Source of the DNA: Kitagawia praeruptora
Lineage: Eukaryota; Streptophyta; Magnoliopsida; Apiales; Apiaceae
Assembly: GCA_037693485.1 (NCBI GenBank)
Contig: CM075344.1
Coordinates: 36,767,501-36,831,500 of the forward strand
Length of the DNA: 64,000 nucleotides
Direction: 5' to 3'
Shown: in pieces, positions 46,301-59,229 of the stretch
Layout of the letters: each line of letters begins with the position of its first letter
Numbering within the stretch: position 1 is the stretch's first letter
Notes under the pieces: model-generated
The model's input: the letters and a program-made list of their open reading frames with translations, nothing else
The model's database searches: none
Told to the model about the DNA's origin: nothing
Program-made: the position numbers and the translations under genes

Positions 46301-48366
46301 TTTCGGATATTCATTTAAGTTTTATGCATTTGAAAAATATTATTTTAAAAGTATTCTTTGGAAGTTCTAATTACTCAAGGAATATTATTTCGAATATTAA
46401 GGTTTTGATTACTAAATGAATATCATTTGGATATTTATTTAGAATATTATTGGTTAAATGAATATTAATTGGATATTCATTTAGAACATTATTTGTTTAA
46501 TGAATATCAATTGAATATTCATTTGGGATTTATTTATTAAATGAATATTATCTTGAATATTCATTTAAGATTTTATGTACTTGATGAATATTATTTTAAA
46601 ATATTCATTTGAAGTTTTATTTACTTAAGGAATATTGCTTCGAATATTCCTTTAAAGTTTTGATTACGAAAAGAATATTATTTGGCTATTCATTTAGTAT
46701 ATTATTTATTAAATGAATATTATTTTCAAATATTCATTTAAGGTTTGATTTATTTAGTGAATATTATTTTAAATATTTATTTGAGTTTATCTAATTAATG
46801 AATATTATATTTAATATTCATTTAAAGAAGAGAGTTATTTAGTAAATAATTCTATATATTTATTCGAGGATTACTTACGAGCAATATTATGATTTAATCA
46901 TATTCCTTAATTATTATTGATTTAATAAATATTCTTGGAATATTTATTTAAATTCTTTTAAGTTCTTTTTATAATAATTCATATTATTCAAAGATTATCT
47001 TTCATCTTCAGATATGGTGTAAAATATTTCGGAGTATTTTATGACTATTTTTATCAAGGGGAGGTTCCCAAAACTTTATTTCCATTTAAATCTATCTTAT
47101 AAGAAGATTTAAATACTCGCTCAACTTCCAAAAATATATAAGGGGACCTCACTTGAGAGATGTTATTCATTGGACTGCCCGGTCCTATACTTGCTAAACT
47201 ATCTTGTCACTCGCATCTTGATTCTTTCAAACATCGATATGAGTCTTTTGGTTACCTCCTCAACGCTCGAGGGGTAAGATTGATGGAACAAGTTTATATC
47301 CATTAACAAGCATCAGCTTGGGAAATATTGGTGAATTCTCCTTTCTAATTAGATACGACTACTTTGTGGAGTCCTATCAACAAGTGTTATACTTGGGGAA
47401 GAGGGGAACGAACTTTACGTTTCAGAGTCATGGATGATATTCGAACTAGGAGACGCGTAAGTGGCCGAGTGGCGCCGGTCCAGCAATAGCCCAACCGTTG
47501 GCTGAGGAGTTCCAGAGGGCGGTAGACAAGTAAATCCGTCGGAGCTACCTTCTACATGTAGAGAACGACTGATGAGATGCATGACATACGACTGATCATC
47601 GTAAACGTTAGGGCATCTGGCGCGGCAATGCTCCCGTATTAGTTCATCTTCCAAATTGTGAAATTTCTGCAACACTGTTAGTGTTGGCAGGATGAAAAAG
47701 TGTTGAAACTGGAATTGCAATATTTTCCTGCAAGTTCCTCTTTTATGATAATTGAGAATATCTTGCTTATCTTTTGCACAACAGATATTTCCACAGAATA
47801 TATATTTTAAGTTACCTTGTAACTACATCTCATACCTTATATTGGTAATACGATCGTTAATGCATGGCATATGGTTTCAAAGATATTTTGGACTGTATAC
47901 ATTATCACTGTTCAATTATATTTTGGTGGGCTATTGCTCACCCTTGCTTTATTTATTTATATCACAACAACAGCTAGATCAGATGGCCGCGCAAGGCGTA
48001 CCCAACATAGGAAGGTGTCAGCCGTTAGAGGATTAACCGCTGAGGTCATATCTACCATTGCTGAGGATGCAGCTTCATGTAGGCTAGTTGTTAGCATTTG
48101 ATCATCAAATGTATTTATTATATGGCATATACCAATAGGTGGCAAAGAATATGTAATGGTAAAATTTTAATTCTTTGGGTTGTAAGAACTCAAACTTGTG
48201 ATTAATAATATTGATGGTTACTCTGATTTCATCTCTGGGACTATAACGGGTGTGTTTTATGTTGTTGTTTTGGGTCACAAGGTTGTAATTTAAATTATGT
48301 TGGTTTATGGATGGATATTGAGACCGTAATGACCAAATCCCTGACCCTGGATCTGGGGGTGTTACA
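43396..48366 (+). repeat. 3' LTR of the decayed gypsy element, about 5 kb
   Basis: Starts TGTAAGAACCCGAATTTTCGG directly after the polypurine tract and ends GGATCTGGGGGTGTTACA, giving inverted termini TGTAA/TTACA. Copia-C sequence begins immediately after. The length (4971 bp) is large for an LTR; part of it is the minisatellite at 46140-46960 and there may be other insertions. Its partner LTR was not found, so the 3' end call rests on termini and context. Short frames inside have no domain. Confidence 0.7.
46140..46960. repeat. AT-rich minisatellite of small palindromes
   Basis: Around 14 diverged units of about 55-60 bp, each with AATGAATATTA... followed by ...GAATATTCATTT, so each unit can fold on itself. 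Located within the gypsy LTR. Confidence 0.85.
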
Positions 48367-49511
48367 TATGGCATTTCTGAACTCTGTTCCATTATCACTT
48401 CTTAATGCAATCACACTTGCATTGTTGGCCTTTGCTTCCTTGTCAACTCTCTCTATGTGCTCAATGATTACTTGTGGAGCCTCATCTTTTGATGCCAGAA
48501 ATTCCACCCATGTATACCTTGTAAAGTCTTCAACCATCACTAAGGCATACTTCTTTCTTCCTAGTGACATAATATTGACAGGCCCAAACAAGTCCATATG
48601 AATGAGTTGTAGGGGCTTGGTTATTGATGTCACTGTCTTTGACTTGTGGCTTGATCTTTTCATTTTTCCTCTTTGACAAGCCTCACAGACTCCTTCTTGA
48701 CAGAATTCAACTGTGGGCATGCCTCTCACTAACTCTCTTTTGACTAGAGAATTAATGGCTCTGATACCATGATAATTTCTTGTGCCACAGCCAACAATCT
48801 TCATTTGATGCTTTTGAGTAGAAGCAACAAATTTTGTCCTTGTTTGCAGAGTCCATATTTGCTACAAACAGGCTTCCTTTCTTTACTCCAGATAGAGCAA
48901 AATCACCAGTCTTCTTGTGGGTGATCAAACATTCATCTTTGTCAAAATCCACCTTGAATCCCCTATTAGTAAACTGACCAACACTTAGCAGATTATGCTT
49001 GAGTCCCTTGACCAGTGCTACATCTTCAATGATGACATTTCCAACTTTCAACTTGCCATATCCCAATGTGACCCATGCTGTCATCTCCAAAAGCAACCAT
49101 TGGGCCAGCCTTCTCCTCATACTATGATAGCAGGGCCATATGACCAGTCATATGATTTGAGCATCCATTATCCAAAATCCACATGACTTTCTTTTCACTT
49201 TCTTTGCCCTGAGAGTCTGATGAAGATATGTCATCCTTGGAATTGGCCATCAAGGCATAGTTATAAAATTCCTGCTCTTCTCCATCACTGTCAGAATCAT
49301 CCCAGCACTTCCCTTCAACTATGTAGGCCTTACCTTGTGTCTTCTTTTTCAGAAGGGCCTCATACTTAGCTTTGAGCTCAAGATACTCTCTATCCTTCTT
49401 TTTAGGCTTCTTGCATTCACTGGCAAAATGCCCTAGGTCATTGCATCTAGAACACCTTACAGATGACCTATCCACATGGCTGGTTTTGAACTTATTCTTG
49501 TTTGGTTTCAT
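48367..49511 (-). pseudogene. Copia-C zinc knuckle, protease and integrase (partial)
   Basis: Reads a zinc knuckle CSRCNDLGHFASEC (about 49450), a protease with DNGCSNHMTG (about 49160; N where T or S is usual), GAG pre-integrase (CWLWHKKLS..., CEACQRGKMKRSSHKSK) and integrase (LIHMDLFGPVNIMSLGRKK, LRSDNGTEFRNA). Frame changes near 49120 and near 48780. The last integrase codons abut the gypsy LTR. Confidence 0.88.
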
Positions 49512-49541
49512 AGGTGCCTTGCTCTTGTTGAATGAATAGTT

Positions 49542-50507
49542 TTAGGTTTTAGGTTTGAAGGGTTGATTGCTCTTGAATCTGATGTTTGGAAATTTTCTGG
49601 CCATGAAAGCATATGAAGTGTTTTCCATCCCATCTAGTTCTTCAAGAGTGTAAAACTCTTCTTCCTCCTTCTCCTCAACAGGTTCACTAACCTCAGCTTT
49701 AGTTTTTTCATCATCTACTATCTCCTCTATCCTCAGTTGGCTTGTAGATGCTTCTACGTCTTGAATAGATTTGTTGACAATCAAGGCACTTGATGTGTTT
49801 ATCATTCTGCCTTGGTTGGCTAGGATAGCCCTTTTCTGAAGCAACTCAAGCTCATGAGTTTTTAAAACCCCATAGAGCACATCATATGTAACTTTGTTCA
49901 AATCTCTTTCCCTTAGAGAAATGACCCTTTGCTCTAGATGATTTGGTGAAGATAGCAGAAACTTCATGTTCAACTCCTTTGTGCTGTAAACCTTGCCATT
50001 CATCTGCAACTCAGAAACTAGCTTGTGAAATCTCTCAAACATCTCAGTGATGCTTTCCTTGGACTGTGCCATGAAAGCTTCATACTGTGTGACCAGTATC
50101 TGTTTCTTGTTTTCCTTGACCTCATCCGTTCCTTCACATAACACCTCAATGTGATCCCACATTTCTTTGGCAGATGTGCATGATGCAATGTTTGCAAACA
50201 TTGACATGTCCATGGAATCAATGATTAGCAACATGAGGTGACTGTCAAGAGCAACCATCTCCTTTTCTGATTCTGTCCATTTAGATGGTTCCTTGGCCAC
50301 ATAAGATCTTGGAACAGTTATGGTTCCAACAGTCTTCTCAGGTATCTCTTGTTGTGGAACAAAGGGACCATTCTTGAGAATCTCAGGATACAAAGGATGA
50401 GAGGCCTTGATGAACAACATCATTTTTATCTTCTAGAGGTTGTAATTCTCTTTGTCAAACTTAGGGACTTTCACCGTTCCTGTAGTCTTTGGTGTATTCG
50501 AACTCAT
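49542..50507 (-). pseudogene. Copia-C gag
   Basis: The true start is probably the ATG at 50507 (MSSNTPKTTGTVKVPKFDKE), with an in-frame TAG about 24 codons later where W is expected. After it the frame is open to 49542 through a UBN2-type gag (SKWTESEKEMVALDSHLM, SCTSAKEMWDHIEVLCEGTD, SITEMFERFHKLVSEL). The final part is acidic (EPVEEKEEEEFYTLEELDGM). Confidence 0.86.
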
Positions 50508-50538
50508 GATCGTTTTTCAGTTTTTGAATAAACAACCC

Positions 50539-50550
50539 GCTCTGATACCA
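50539..50550 (-). promoter_or_regulatory. Copia-C primer-binding site
   Basis: Minus strand TGGTATCAGAGC, the standard initiator-methionine tRNA complement, two bases from the LTR. Confidence 0.88.
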
Positions 50551-50552
50551 CT

Positions 50553-50675
50553 TGTTGAGTATTGAATACATTTGCACACATAAACACTTATCTGCTACAC
50601 AGATTCAAGAACTAAGAAAAGTTCAAGAATCCATTCACCCCCCATCTGTATTCTTTTACTGTATTCAATACTCAA

Positions 50676-50677
<2 letters not shown>
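50553..50677 (-). repeat. Copia-C 5' LTR (125 bp) with 18 bp terminal inverted repeats
   Basis: Ends are perfect complements: TGTTGAGTATTGAATACA and TGTATTCAATACTCAACA. LTRs usually share only a few inverted bases. Followed by a (TA)n tract. Confidence 0.8.
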
Positions 50678-50709
<32 letters not shown>

Positions 50710-51445
50710 CACGATTTATATCTTTTATAGAGTTCATAGTTTCAATTGTAATTCATTAAATCTTGTATTGTTCAACGTGCAAGTTGGTAGTTGCTGGATT
50801 GGCAAGCTTGGACACAAGGGTTCAGGGGGCTAGAGAAGTCTATACTTGGGAAGTATAGGACTTAGAGGGCATTAAGTTCGAGGAACAAGGGTTGTCAGCA
50901 CTGCAATCAGTGACTGGGAGAATCAGGGAGATTTATTATTGTATCGTTTAATTGTAATTCATTGTGATCAATAATATATTCCTTTACCGAGTTGGTAGAG
51001 GACCAGGACGTAGACCATTATGAGATAGGGGTCGAACCTGGCTAAAATTGTTGTGTGTTCTTTACTTACCGCACTTTGTCTTTACTGCACCGCATTACTT
51101 AGCTAGCTGCCAGTATATTAATTCTGTGAATTGTATTAATCCAGTTAGCTACCAGACAGCGTTCCACACTGTTTTGTTTTCATGCAGTCAAGAATACTTG
51201 CTAATTTTAAAATTGGTCATTGTTAGTCATAACACCAATTCACCCCTCCCCTCTAGGTGTGCATTTTCATAAATTGTACATTTAAATGATAATATTAAAT
51301 TTTATTATAAAATAAATTGCTAAAAAGGTTAATTTTTAGATAATCCAAACATAAATCGCTGAAATAATTTTAAAATTTTAATTTTATATATATTATGAAA
51401 TTATTATAATTCAAAATTAACCACAAATAGTGTCCATTTAGCAGT

Positions 51446-51672
51446 GTTCTAAAAATCGGCCTAGACGGCCGATTAATCGCCGCCGAGACGCTAGGCGGCC
51501 AGAAAATGCCTAAATTCTTTAAAAATCGGTCATTCGACGTTTTTTTGATTAGGCGGCGCCTAGGCAGGATTAGGCGGGTTTATGCGGTATTAAGCGGGAA
51601 TAAGCGGTTTAATTAGTTTGACGGGAATAATCGATTAAGCAGCGATTAAGCGGCCCTAGGCGGTATTAAGCA
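51446..51672. repeat. GC-rich reiterated segment
   Basis: Irregular copies of TAGGCGG, TTAAGCGG and CGATTAAGC in an otherwise very AT-rich area. It looks like a degenerate interspersed repeat of unknown class. Confidence 0.5.
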
Positions 51673-52039
51673 CAATTAATCTGTCAAATTTCAAAAAAAT
51701 AGTCAAATTAATATTAAAACTTTAAAAATATTAATTTTTTTAAATGAAAAAAATACTTTACACATGAAAGGGTAAATTCACTCATCATATTTAATAATGA
51801 AATGAAGATATTTATATTTTTACTTATATAAAATATATTTTTAAATATTAAAATTAAATTATATAAAAAATAATAGAGAATTTGCCAAAAATACTAGGTT
51901 TAAAGTTTCTCTTTGCAAAAATACCATCTTTTTTAATTAATTGCATATTTACTATCTTAATTGTAAAAATACTATCTTTCCTCTTCCAACCCAATTTTAA
52001 ATTTTTTTTAAAAAAAACTTTTTTTTAAAAGTTAATTCG

Positions 52040-52092
52040 GATGAACAGTAACCTGCCATGTGGCACTGCCACGTGGCAGGTTACTATTCATC
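52040..52092. repeat. 53 bp hairpin with an ACGT core
   Basis: GATGAACAGTAACCTGCCA is followed by a short loop (TGTGGCACTGCCACG...) and the near-complement ending GGTTACTATTCATC. It shares the CACTGCCACGT core with the centre of the foldback element at 61721-62107. Confidence 0.8.
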
Positions 52093-52163
52093 GATTTTTT
52101 TTGTTGTGGTTGCATTCAGTTGATTCTAAACCATTTATTCTATTATGATCTAATGGTCCCGCC

Positions 52164-53723
52164 TGAAGGAATTTACGGACGAGCGGAAACGCGGTATAAC
52201 AATTATTCCGTAAAAACCATGTATCGTGCATATAGAAAATCATATAAAAATGAAATAGCGGAGAGTCGTAACCATACCTTGAAATCGAAGCTTTACAAAA
52301 TGGTGTTTTAGCAGTTGCTCCTCAGAGTGTGAAGCACTCTACCGGTATCCACCAAGATTAATTCTTCGACGAAGCTTTTTATAAAACTAAGCTTTTATAA
52401 AAATGGAGGTTTGAGAGAGAGAGAAGGAGATGAAGAAGATGAGGGAGGCAACTAGGTTTTTCACAAAAATCAAAGAGTATGTAAACTCATTCTCATCTCA
52501 TTCTATTTATAGGGCTCATGTAGGGTTTTCATAATTAATATATCATTATATATTAATATATAAATCCTACACTTTATCTTATAAAATGTTAAATAATAAT
52601 TAAAACAATTTTAATCATTATTAAAACAACTTGCTCTCTCAAAATACCTTCATCAATAAATTAATCTTTTTATGGTGTGACCCTGTAGGTTCAATATTAA
52701 GCCGGTAGTAGAAATAAATAATAATAAACTTTTTATTTATTATTTATATGAATTCTAAAATTCATTAAATATAATTAACTGATTAATTATATTTATTCTA
52801 CATCGTGAGTGATGCTTCTCAACATATCGCGACTATCCGGATAATATGAATTCACTGCTTAGAATACCAAGAACCTGTCAGTGCTAGTTACCGTACAATC
52901 AATTCTTTCTACCCTACAATATCCCGATTAAATACAAGGCATGGATCTCGTGTCAAGCCTATCAAATTTAATCATATGATTCTTATTCATAATGCAAAGT
53001 TCATATTAATGCAAATTAGAAACTTCTTTCTAATTTCATACACTCTGGCCAGAGATTCCGGAACTAGCATACTAAGAATAACATAGGATATTCACTTCCT
53101 TACTGGAAGGGGTAGATCCTTTATTGACCGTTAACTATCTCCATACACAAATCCCTATGCCCAGAATAGACCTAATGGATGTCCTTGAGACTAAGGACTA
53201 AACCAAAGCATAGTTCATTATATACAAGATTACTATAACGATCTCAAGTCTAAGGACACTTGTACAACTATCACTCAGTGAACAACTATCGACACGTGAG
53301 TAAACTCCATTAGTTGTTCAACTTATCGAGTCATGTTCAGTGAACTTATTCCCTAATAAGCACCTACATACTAGCTATAGTGTCGCCACACAAATGCATA
53401 TGAGAACAGACATCCTCCTAAAAGGAGCAAGCATAGTATGTACCAATCTTTGCGGATTTACTAACTTCCGATTAGTTATCCTATGATCGGGAACTGTTTA
53501 AGTCTAGAGTTATCATCTTCTAGATCTCACTATTATAATCTCATTATAATTCTAGAAGCTTTACTTTAAACCATGGAATATCTTATTTAAAACACTTTAA
53601 ATAGATAAGGCCCGTAATAAAAACAAATAAGTCTTTTATTAATATTAATGAAATAAAATAAGAGTACAAGAAAGTTCTTCCTAAATCATCATACATGATT
53701 GGATTTTAGGACAAATTCTTTCA
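52164..53723 (-). repeat. Copia-D 3' LTR
   Basis: 1560 bp; + strand TGAAGGAATTTACGG to AAATTCTTTCA. Contains TGTGACCCTGTAGG (near 52677), also found in the Copia-A LTR. Confidence 0.95.
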
Positions 53724-53888
53724 ATCTCCCACTTGTACTAAAGCCAATCACTCTAGTATCTAATACCCATTCACTCATTATGACGATCGAAGTGAATCTG
53801 AGATTGCGGCTTAGTGAGTGGGTCTACTATGTTGTTATGTGTGTCAACTCTCTCAATGTTGACATCTCTACTTTCAATGATCTCCCTA

Positions 53889-56540
53889 TCAAAAGAAAGC
53901 GCCACAAAACAGTTTTGCAGCGTCACTTGCATCTACAAACTCTGCTTCCGCTATTGAGTCAGCCGTTGTAGGCTGCTTGGAACTCTTCCAATTAATCGCT
54001 CCACCCTTCAGAGTAAACACGTACCCTAGCATGGATTTGCTATCATTACTTTCTGACTGAAAACTAGAGTCAGTATAACCCTCTATTTTCAACTCAGATC
54101 CACCAAAAACAAGAAAAATATCCTTAGTCCTTCGCAAGTACTTAAGGATGTTCTTCACTGCTTTCCAGTGGTCTTCACCTGGATCCGACTGATATCTGCT
54201 CGTCAAATTAATTGAATGAGCAATATCATGCCTAGTACATAACATCGCGTATATGATAGATCCTATTGCTGAAGCATAAGGAATCTTACTCATACGCTCT
54301 CTTTCCTCAAGTGTCTTAGACATCTTCTCGGAAAGGGATACTCCATGGCTCACCGATATGAGACCTCTCTTGGAGTTTTCCATGCTAAACCTTTTAAGCA
54401 CTTTCTCGATGTATGTACCCTGGGTAAGACCTATCATTCTTCTAGATCTATCTCTATAGATCTTCATACCGAGAATGTTAGATGTTTCTTCCAAGTCCCT
54501 CATAGTGAAGTTCTTCGATAGCCACACTTTGACTGATTGTAACATCGATATATCATTTCCTATAAGAAGTATGTCATCCACATACAACACAAGAAATGTT
54601 ACCGTGCTCCCACTAACCTTCTTGTAAACACATGGTTCATCTACGTTTTTGATAAAATCAAACTCTTTGATTGTCTCATCAAAATGGATGTTCCATCTAC
54701 GAGAAGCTTGCTTCAATCCATATATGGATCGCAAGCAAAATCCGAATTGATTTGAGTAGGGCTACATGCAAAAAGTTTCATCAAAGTCAATCCTTTGCCT
54801 TTGTCTGAATCATTTTGCCATAAGCCTAGCCTTGTAGGTCTCCACCTAGCCATCTACTCCAATCTTTCTTTTGTATACCCTTTAGCACCCAATAAGTCTA
54901 ACATCCTCAGGTGCTTCAACCAAGGTCCATACTTGGTTGGTATACATAGAATCCATTTCGGATTTCATGGCACTCTGCCATTTCTCTAAGTCAACACTAT
55001 GCCACGTAAGGTTGTTTAGTTTGAACAGGAGTTTCCTTTTGAACCGTAGTAGTTTGTGTTTCATGAACTTCTTTAAGTTCAATCTTGCTCCCACTGTTCC
55101 CTTCAAGGATAAACTATTTTTCTAAAAAGGTAGCATGTCTAGAGACAAACACCATATGATCGGTGTAAAAGTAATACCCTAAAATCTCTTTAGGATATCC
55201 CACAAACCTATATTTTACGGATCGAGATTCCAGCTTATCATGGTCAACTTTCTTGACAAAAGTTGGACATCCCCAAATCTTAATGTGTTTAAGACTCGGT
55301 TTCCTTTCTTTCTATATCTCATATGGAGTTTGAGGAACAGATTTGGAAAGCACCTTATTCAGTAAATATGCCGAGGTTTCCAATTCATAACCCTAAAGTG
55401 ATACTGGAAGATCTGCATAGCTCATCGTGGATCGAACCATGTCTAACAAAGTTCAATTTCTCCTTTCAGATACTCCACTCAACTATGGAGTGTCCGGATG
55501 AGTCCACTGGGAGACTATACTATTTTCTTTGAGATAATCTAGAAACACACCACTCAAGTATTCATCTCCTCGATCTGATCGAAGAGCTCTAATACTATGT
55601 TTAGTTTATTTCTCTACTTCATAACTGTATTCTTTGAACTTTTCAAAGGCTTCAGATTTGTATTTCATCAAATACATATATCTGAATCTAGATCAATTAT
55701 CTATGAAAGTCACGAAGTATTAAAATCCTGCCATGTCTTGCGTAGACATTTGTCCACATACATCTATGTGTACCAATACCAGCAACTCTCTAGCGCTCTC
55801 TCCATGTCCACTAAATGGAGATTTGGTCATTTTACCCAATAGACAAGACATGCATGTAGGATATGATTCATAATCAAAGGGTTCCAGTAACCTTCCCTTA
55901 TGCAATGTCCAAAGTCTATTTTCAATAATATGACCAAGTCTGTAGTGCCATAAGTAGGTAGGATTTTCATCATCCTTTTTTTTTTCTTTGTTTAATATGA
56001 AGTAAAACATATTCTATGTCACATACATACAGACCATTATTTAAAGTTCCACTACCATAAAGAACATTATCTCTGAGGATTTGATGTTTAAAATTCTGAA
56101 TAATAAATGAAAATCCATCCAAGTCTAACATTGGAATAGAAATAATATTCCTCACAATCGAGGGAACCAAAATAACAATTATTTAAAATAATAGTCTTGC
56201 CCGTAGGCATATGTAAATCAAATGACCCTATAGTTATGGCAGCAACTCTTGCTCCATTGCCCATCCGTAGAATCGCATTCTCTTCCCCAAGAGCCCTACT
56301 TCTCCTTAGTCCTCGCAACGAATTGCAAATGTGAGAACCATAAGTAGTATCTAATACCTAAGTAGAAGTTTGATTTAGTGACATGTTTACTTCAATCATA
56401 AACATATTTGAATCAAAAACGGTAGTCTTACTAGCCTTCTTCACGTTCAGTTCTGCAAGGTAAACCTTACAGTTCCTCTTCCAGTGCCTCACCTTGTTAC
56501 AGTGAAAACAAACAGCATATCCCAGCTTCTTAGCCCTTGA
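53889..56540 (-). pseudogene. Copia-D pol remnants
   Basis: From 5' to 3' on the minus strand: a zinc-knuckle and protease remnant (about 56520-56090; the cysteines are partly lost and protease reads VLDTTYGSHIC), pre-integrase (YLWHYRLGHI, CMSCLLGKMTKSPF, about 55960-55800), integrase pieces (55700-55150), and RT-RNase H. The last 281 codons (54734-53889) are open and include YGLKQASRRWN, the catalytic LYVDDILLIGND, and YTDSSFQSESNDSKSMLGYV with AEAEFVDASDAAK. Many frameshifts and stops separate the parts, and gag is absent. Nothing here could support transposition of the element by itself. Confidence 0.9.
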
Positions 56541-59216
56541 GAACTTTTCTCAAGCTTCGAAGCCAGTCAGCATAGTTGGGATCAGTCAATATGTGAGCAT
56601 CTAGTATGCTACGGAGTGATTGTGTAGAAGACCTAGTGTATATATCTATATATATTAAGTCTGCAAATGATATACACATAACAACACTTAGCAAATATTC
56701 AATTTCATTATTAAAACACTATATGAATCGGGTCTTTATTCATAAGTGGCTCCCACTAGTTTATCTAATTTATACAACCCCTTAAGTGAATAAATAAGCA
56801 TTCAAAATGCTAGTGGGAATAGGGATCCTACATTCCATCACACAACCCCGGCTGTGGCACGAAACGCTATGTGATGTTCAGTAGGGAGACAACTCTTGTC
56901 AATTACATCTCAAGTTATTCCCTAATAAAACTTTAGCCTCTTGAATAATTGAGTCACGGCTGTGGCACGACAAACTCAATATTCTAAGTCAAGTCTAACC
57001 CAACATTCTGTACAATTGAATCAGTCTCCAATAGCCCACGGCTGTGGCACGTAACGACCATTAGATTCTAATTCATTGTACACATCTCTATGTAATAGAC
57101 AAGTATTTCTTATTTCGAAATCAAAGCCCTCGGCTGTGGCACGAAACGACAGTGATTCAAAAATGAGAACTACTTTCTACCATGTTGGAAGGCTATGACC
57201 GACACAAGCCCGTTGTGTCATTGGCCAATTACTACTTGATATTTATAAAAGAGGTTTTTTTTAAGGTCACGAAACATTTTCGTATAAACCTATAAGTCTA
57301 ACGTGTTTTAAGTTTAATAGATAATCTAAATCTATAACAAAAACACGAAAAATCTCAATATTATTAGTCAAGTCAAATCCAACATTTTGTACAATTAAAT
57401 TAGATTCCAATAGCCCACGGCTGTAGCACGTAACGACCACTAAAATCTAATTGTGTACACATCTAAGGTAACAGACAAGTATTTACATGTTGATCGGTAA
57501 CAAAGTCCTCGGCTGTAGCACGAAACGACAATGCACCGAAAACAAGAAATACTTTCTGTCATGTTGGAAGACCATAACCGACACAAAACCTTTTGTGCCT
57601 ATGGCCGATTACAACTTGACATATATAATACATAGATCTCATCTTCTTTGTTATTAACCAATAATTAAAACTCTTTTAATTATTAATTCTATTTCTAAAC
57701 TCTTTAGAAAATTAATCTCTCCCTTAATTTAATTTCTTAAATTAAATCAATAATTAATAATATTAAGATCACATCTTAATTATTTTATAATCAATTAAAT
57801 CTTATTTAATCAATTAATAAAATTGCTAACTAATTATTCATTTCATAAATAAATAATTATCAACCATTATTAATTAACTAATATTATTTAACAATCATAA
57901 TCATATTATAAAGAAATTCTCTTTTCTGAATTAAATATTTCAAATCAATAATCGATAATCGGATGATTCCCAGATCGGGGGGAGCATTGTCAAGAGGCGT
58001 CACTTAATACCCCTTTCTTACAGATCAAAATCTGTTTTTGACAGAATCATACTTTCTCTCAATATTAAAAATTCATATTTAATCATGTGTTTCACAAACA
58101 CAAGAATTTCATGATTGTATTTATAATATTAATATTAAGGTAAGAAACGATTCCTATTCAAGATTTTCTAGAGCACGCCTTATGTTGATTTAAGTTCGCC
58201 TAAATCTATCATCGCATGGTAAACATAGGCATATATCTCATATATTAAAATAAATCAACAAGTAAGCATGCAAGCAATATCATGTCACACATTGATATAA
58301 TGATGTATCGATTTATTATAGCAATTTAAAACAATTAAAATATGCTTTAAAACACTTCCGGTAATATAAATATTTCAAAAATATTATATAAAAAATATTT
58401 GACCACTCCATTAGATCCGTCTTGGAAAAACGAATCCAACGATATATTGCACGCCCAAAACGGAGTTACGAAACTCCCAAAAAATCAAATTTAATATGGA
58501 CAGAAGGAGTGTAGCGCATGGCTTGGACGCGTTACAACAATTTAAAGCAATTAAATAGGGTAACGCATTCCTTAAATGCGCAACAGACATGTCACGCATT
58601 TCCAAAATGCGCGACACCCTTCCCCCGGTACAGACCACGCGCGGGTGATAGAGCTGCAACAGTTTTTTTTTTTTTTCTTTTACTGCTTTAGAGCCGTTGT
58701 TCACTTTACTGTACAAAACGCCAGAGAAATTATGACATGATGTAACGGTTTCAACTTTAATACACTAACTCCTTTAATAACAATTATTATATGTATATAA
58801 TTTTTTTTTTTTAATATTAATAAATTAATTAACAATTAATTAATTTATTAACAAAAAAAAAACAATTACAGGAGTATGATTTCTTAAATCAGTAGCAAAA
58901 AATTACCCGGTGGTTATGGGTTCTTGTGCAATTTTAATTTAATATTATTCATATGTATGATTATTTTATGAATTTTAATTAAAACAATTTTTAAAAAATT
59001 CATAACAAATAATCTACACATCACAAAATTATGAAAAAAATATCTAGATGATCCATAACACTTATAGAACCCAGATCAATGGTCAAAACTTCATGCAAAT
59101 TGTTTTTTGAATTAATTCATAATTAAATCAAAATAAACTTGCAAAAATCATAATAAATCCATACATGTATAAAAAAATCTAAAATTTTTTATGTGAATCT
59201 CTATATGCAGAACCTA
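56541..59216 (-). other. Copia-D leader with repeated CGGCTGTGGCACG motif
   Basis: No coding frame. Six copies of CGGCTGTGGCACGAAACGA or close variants at 56849, 56957, 57039, 57131, 57418 and 57510. The block 57000-57245 recurs in diverged form at 57375-57640, so copies 3-4 and 5-6 arose by duplication. The remainder is AT-rich; a poly-T run lies at about 58663-58677. Confidence 0.8.
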
Positions 59217-59228
59217 GCTCTGATGCCA
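59217..59228 (-). promoter_or_regulatory. Copia-D primer-binding site
   Basis: Minus strand TGGCATCAGAGC, identical to that of Copia-A. Confidence 0.87.
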
Positions 59229-59229
59229 T

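Larger units (their letters stand above)
48367..50677 (-). mobile_element. Copia-C: 5' part of a Ty1/copia element, cut by the gypsy LTR
   Basis: Minus strand: 5' LTR (50553-50677), primer-binding site TGGTATCAGAGC (50539-50550), gag, protease, integrase. Homology stops inside integrase at 48367, where the gypsy LTR ends. RT, RNase H and the 3' LTR were not found further left, so they were deleted or lie beyond another rearrangement. Confidence 0.88.
50678..52163. other. repeat debris between Copia-C and Copia-D, no gene
   Basis: (TA)n at 50678-50707. Then 50720-51265 has the look of an old copia LTR/leader on the + strand, ending ACACCAATTCACCCCTCCCC near 51232. A GGCG-rich reiterated segment lies at 51446-51672. 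AT-rich sequence follows, with a long hairpin at 52040-52092 and the target site of Copia-D. Confidence 0.45.
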
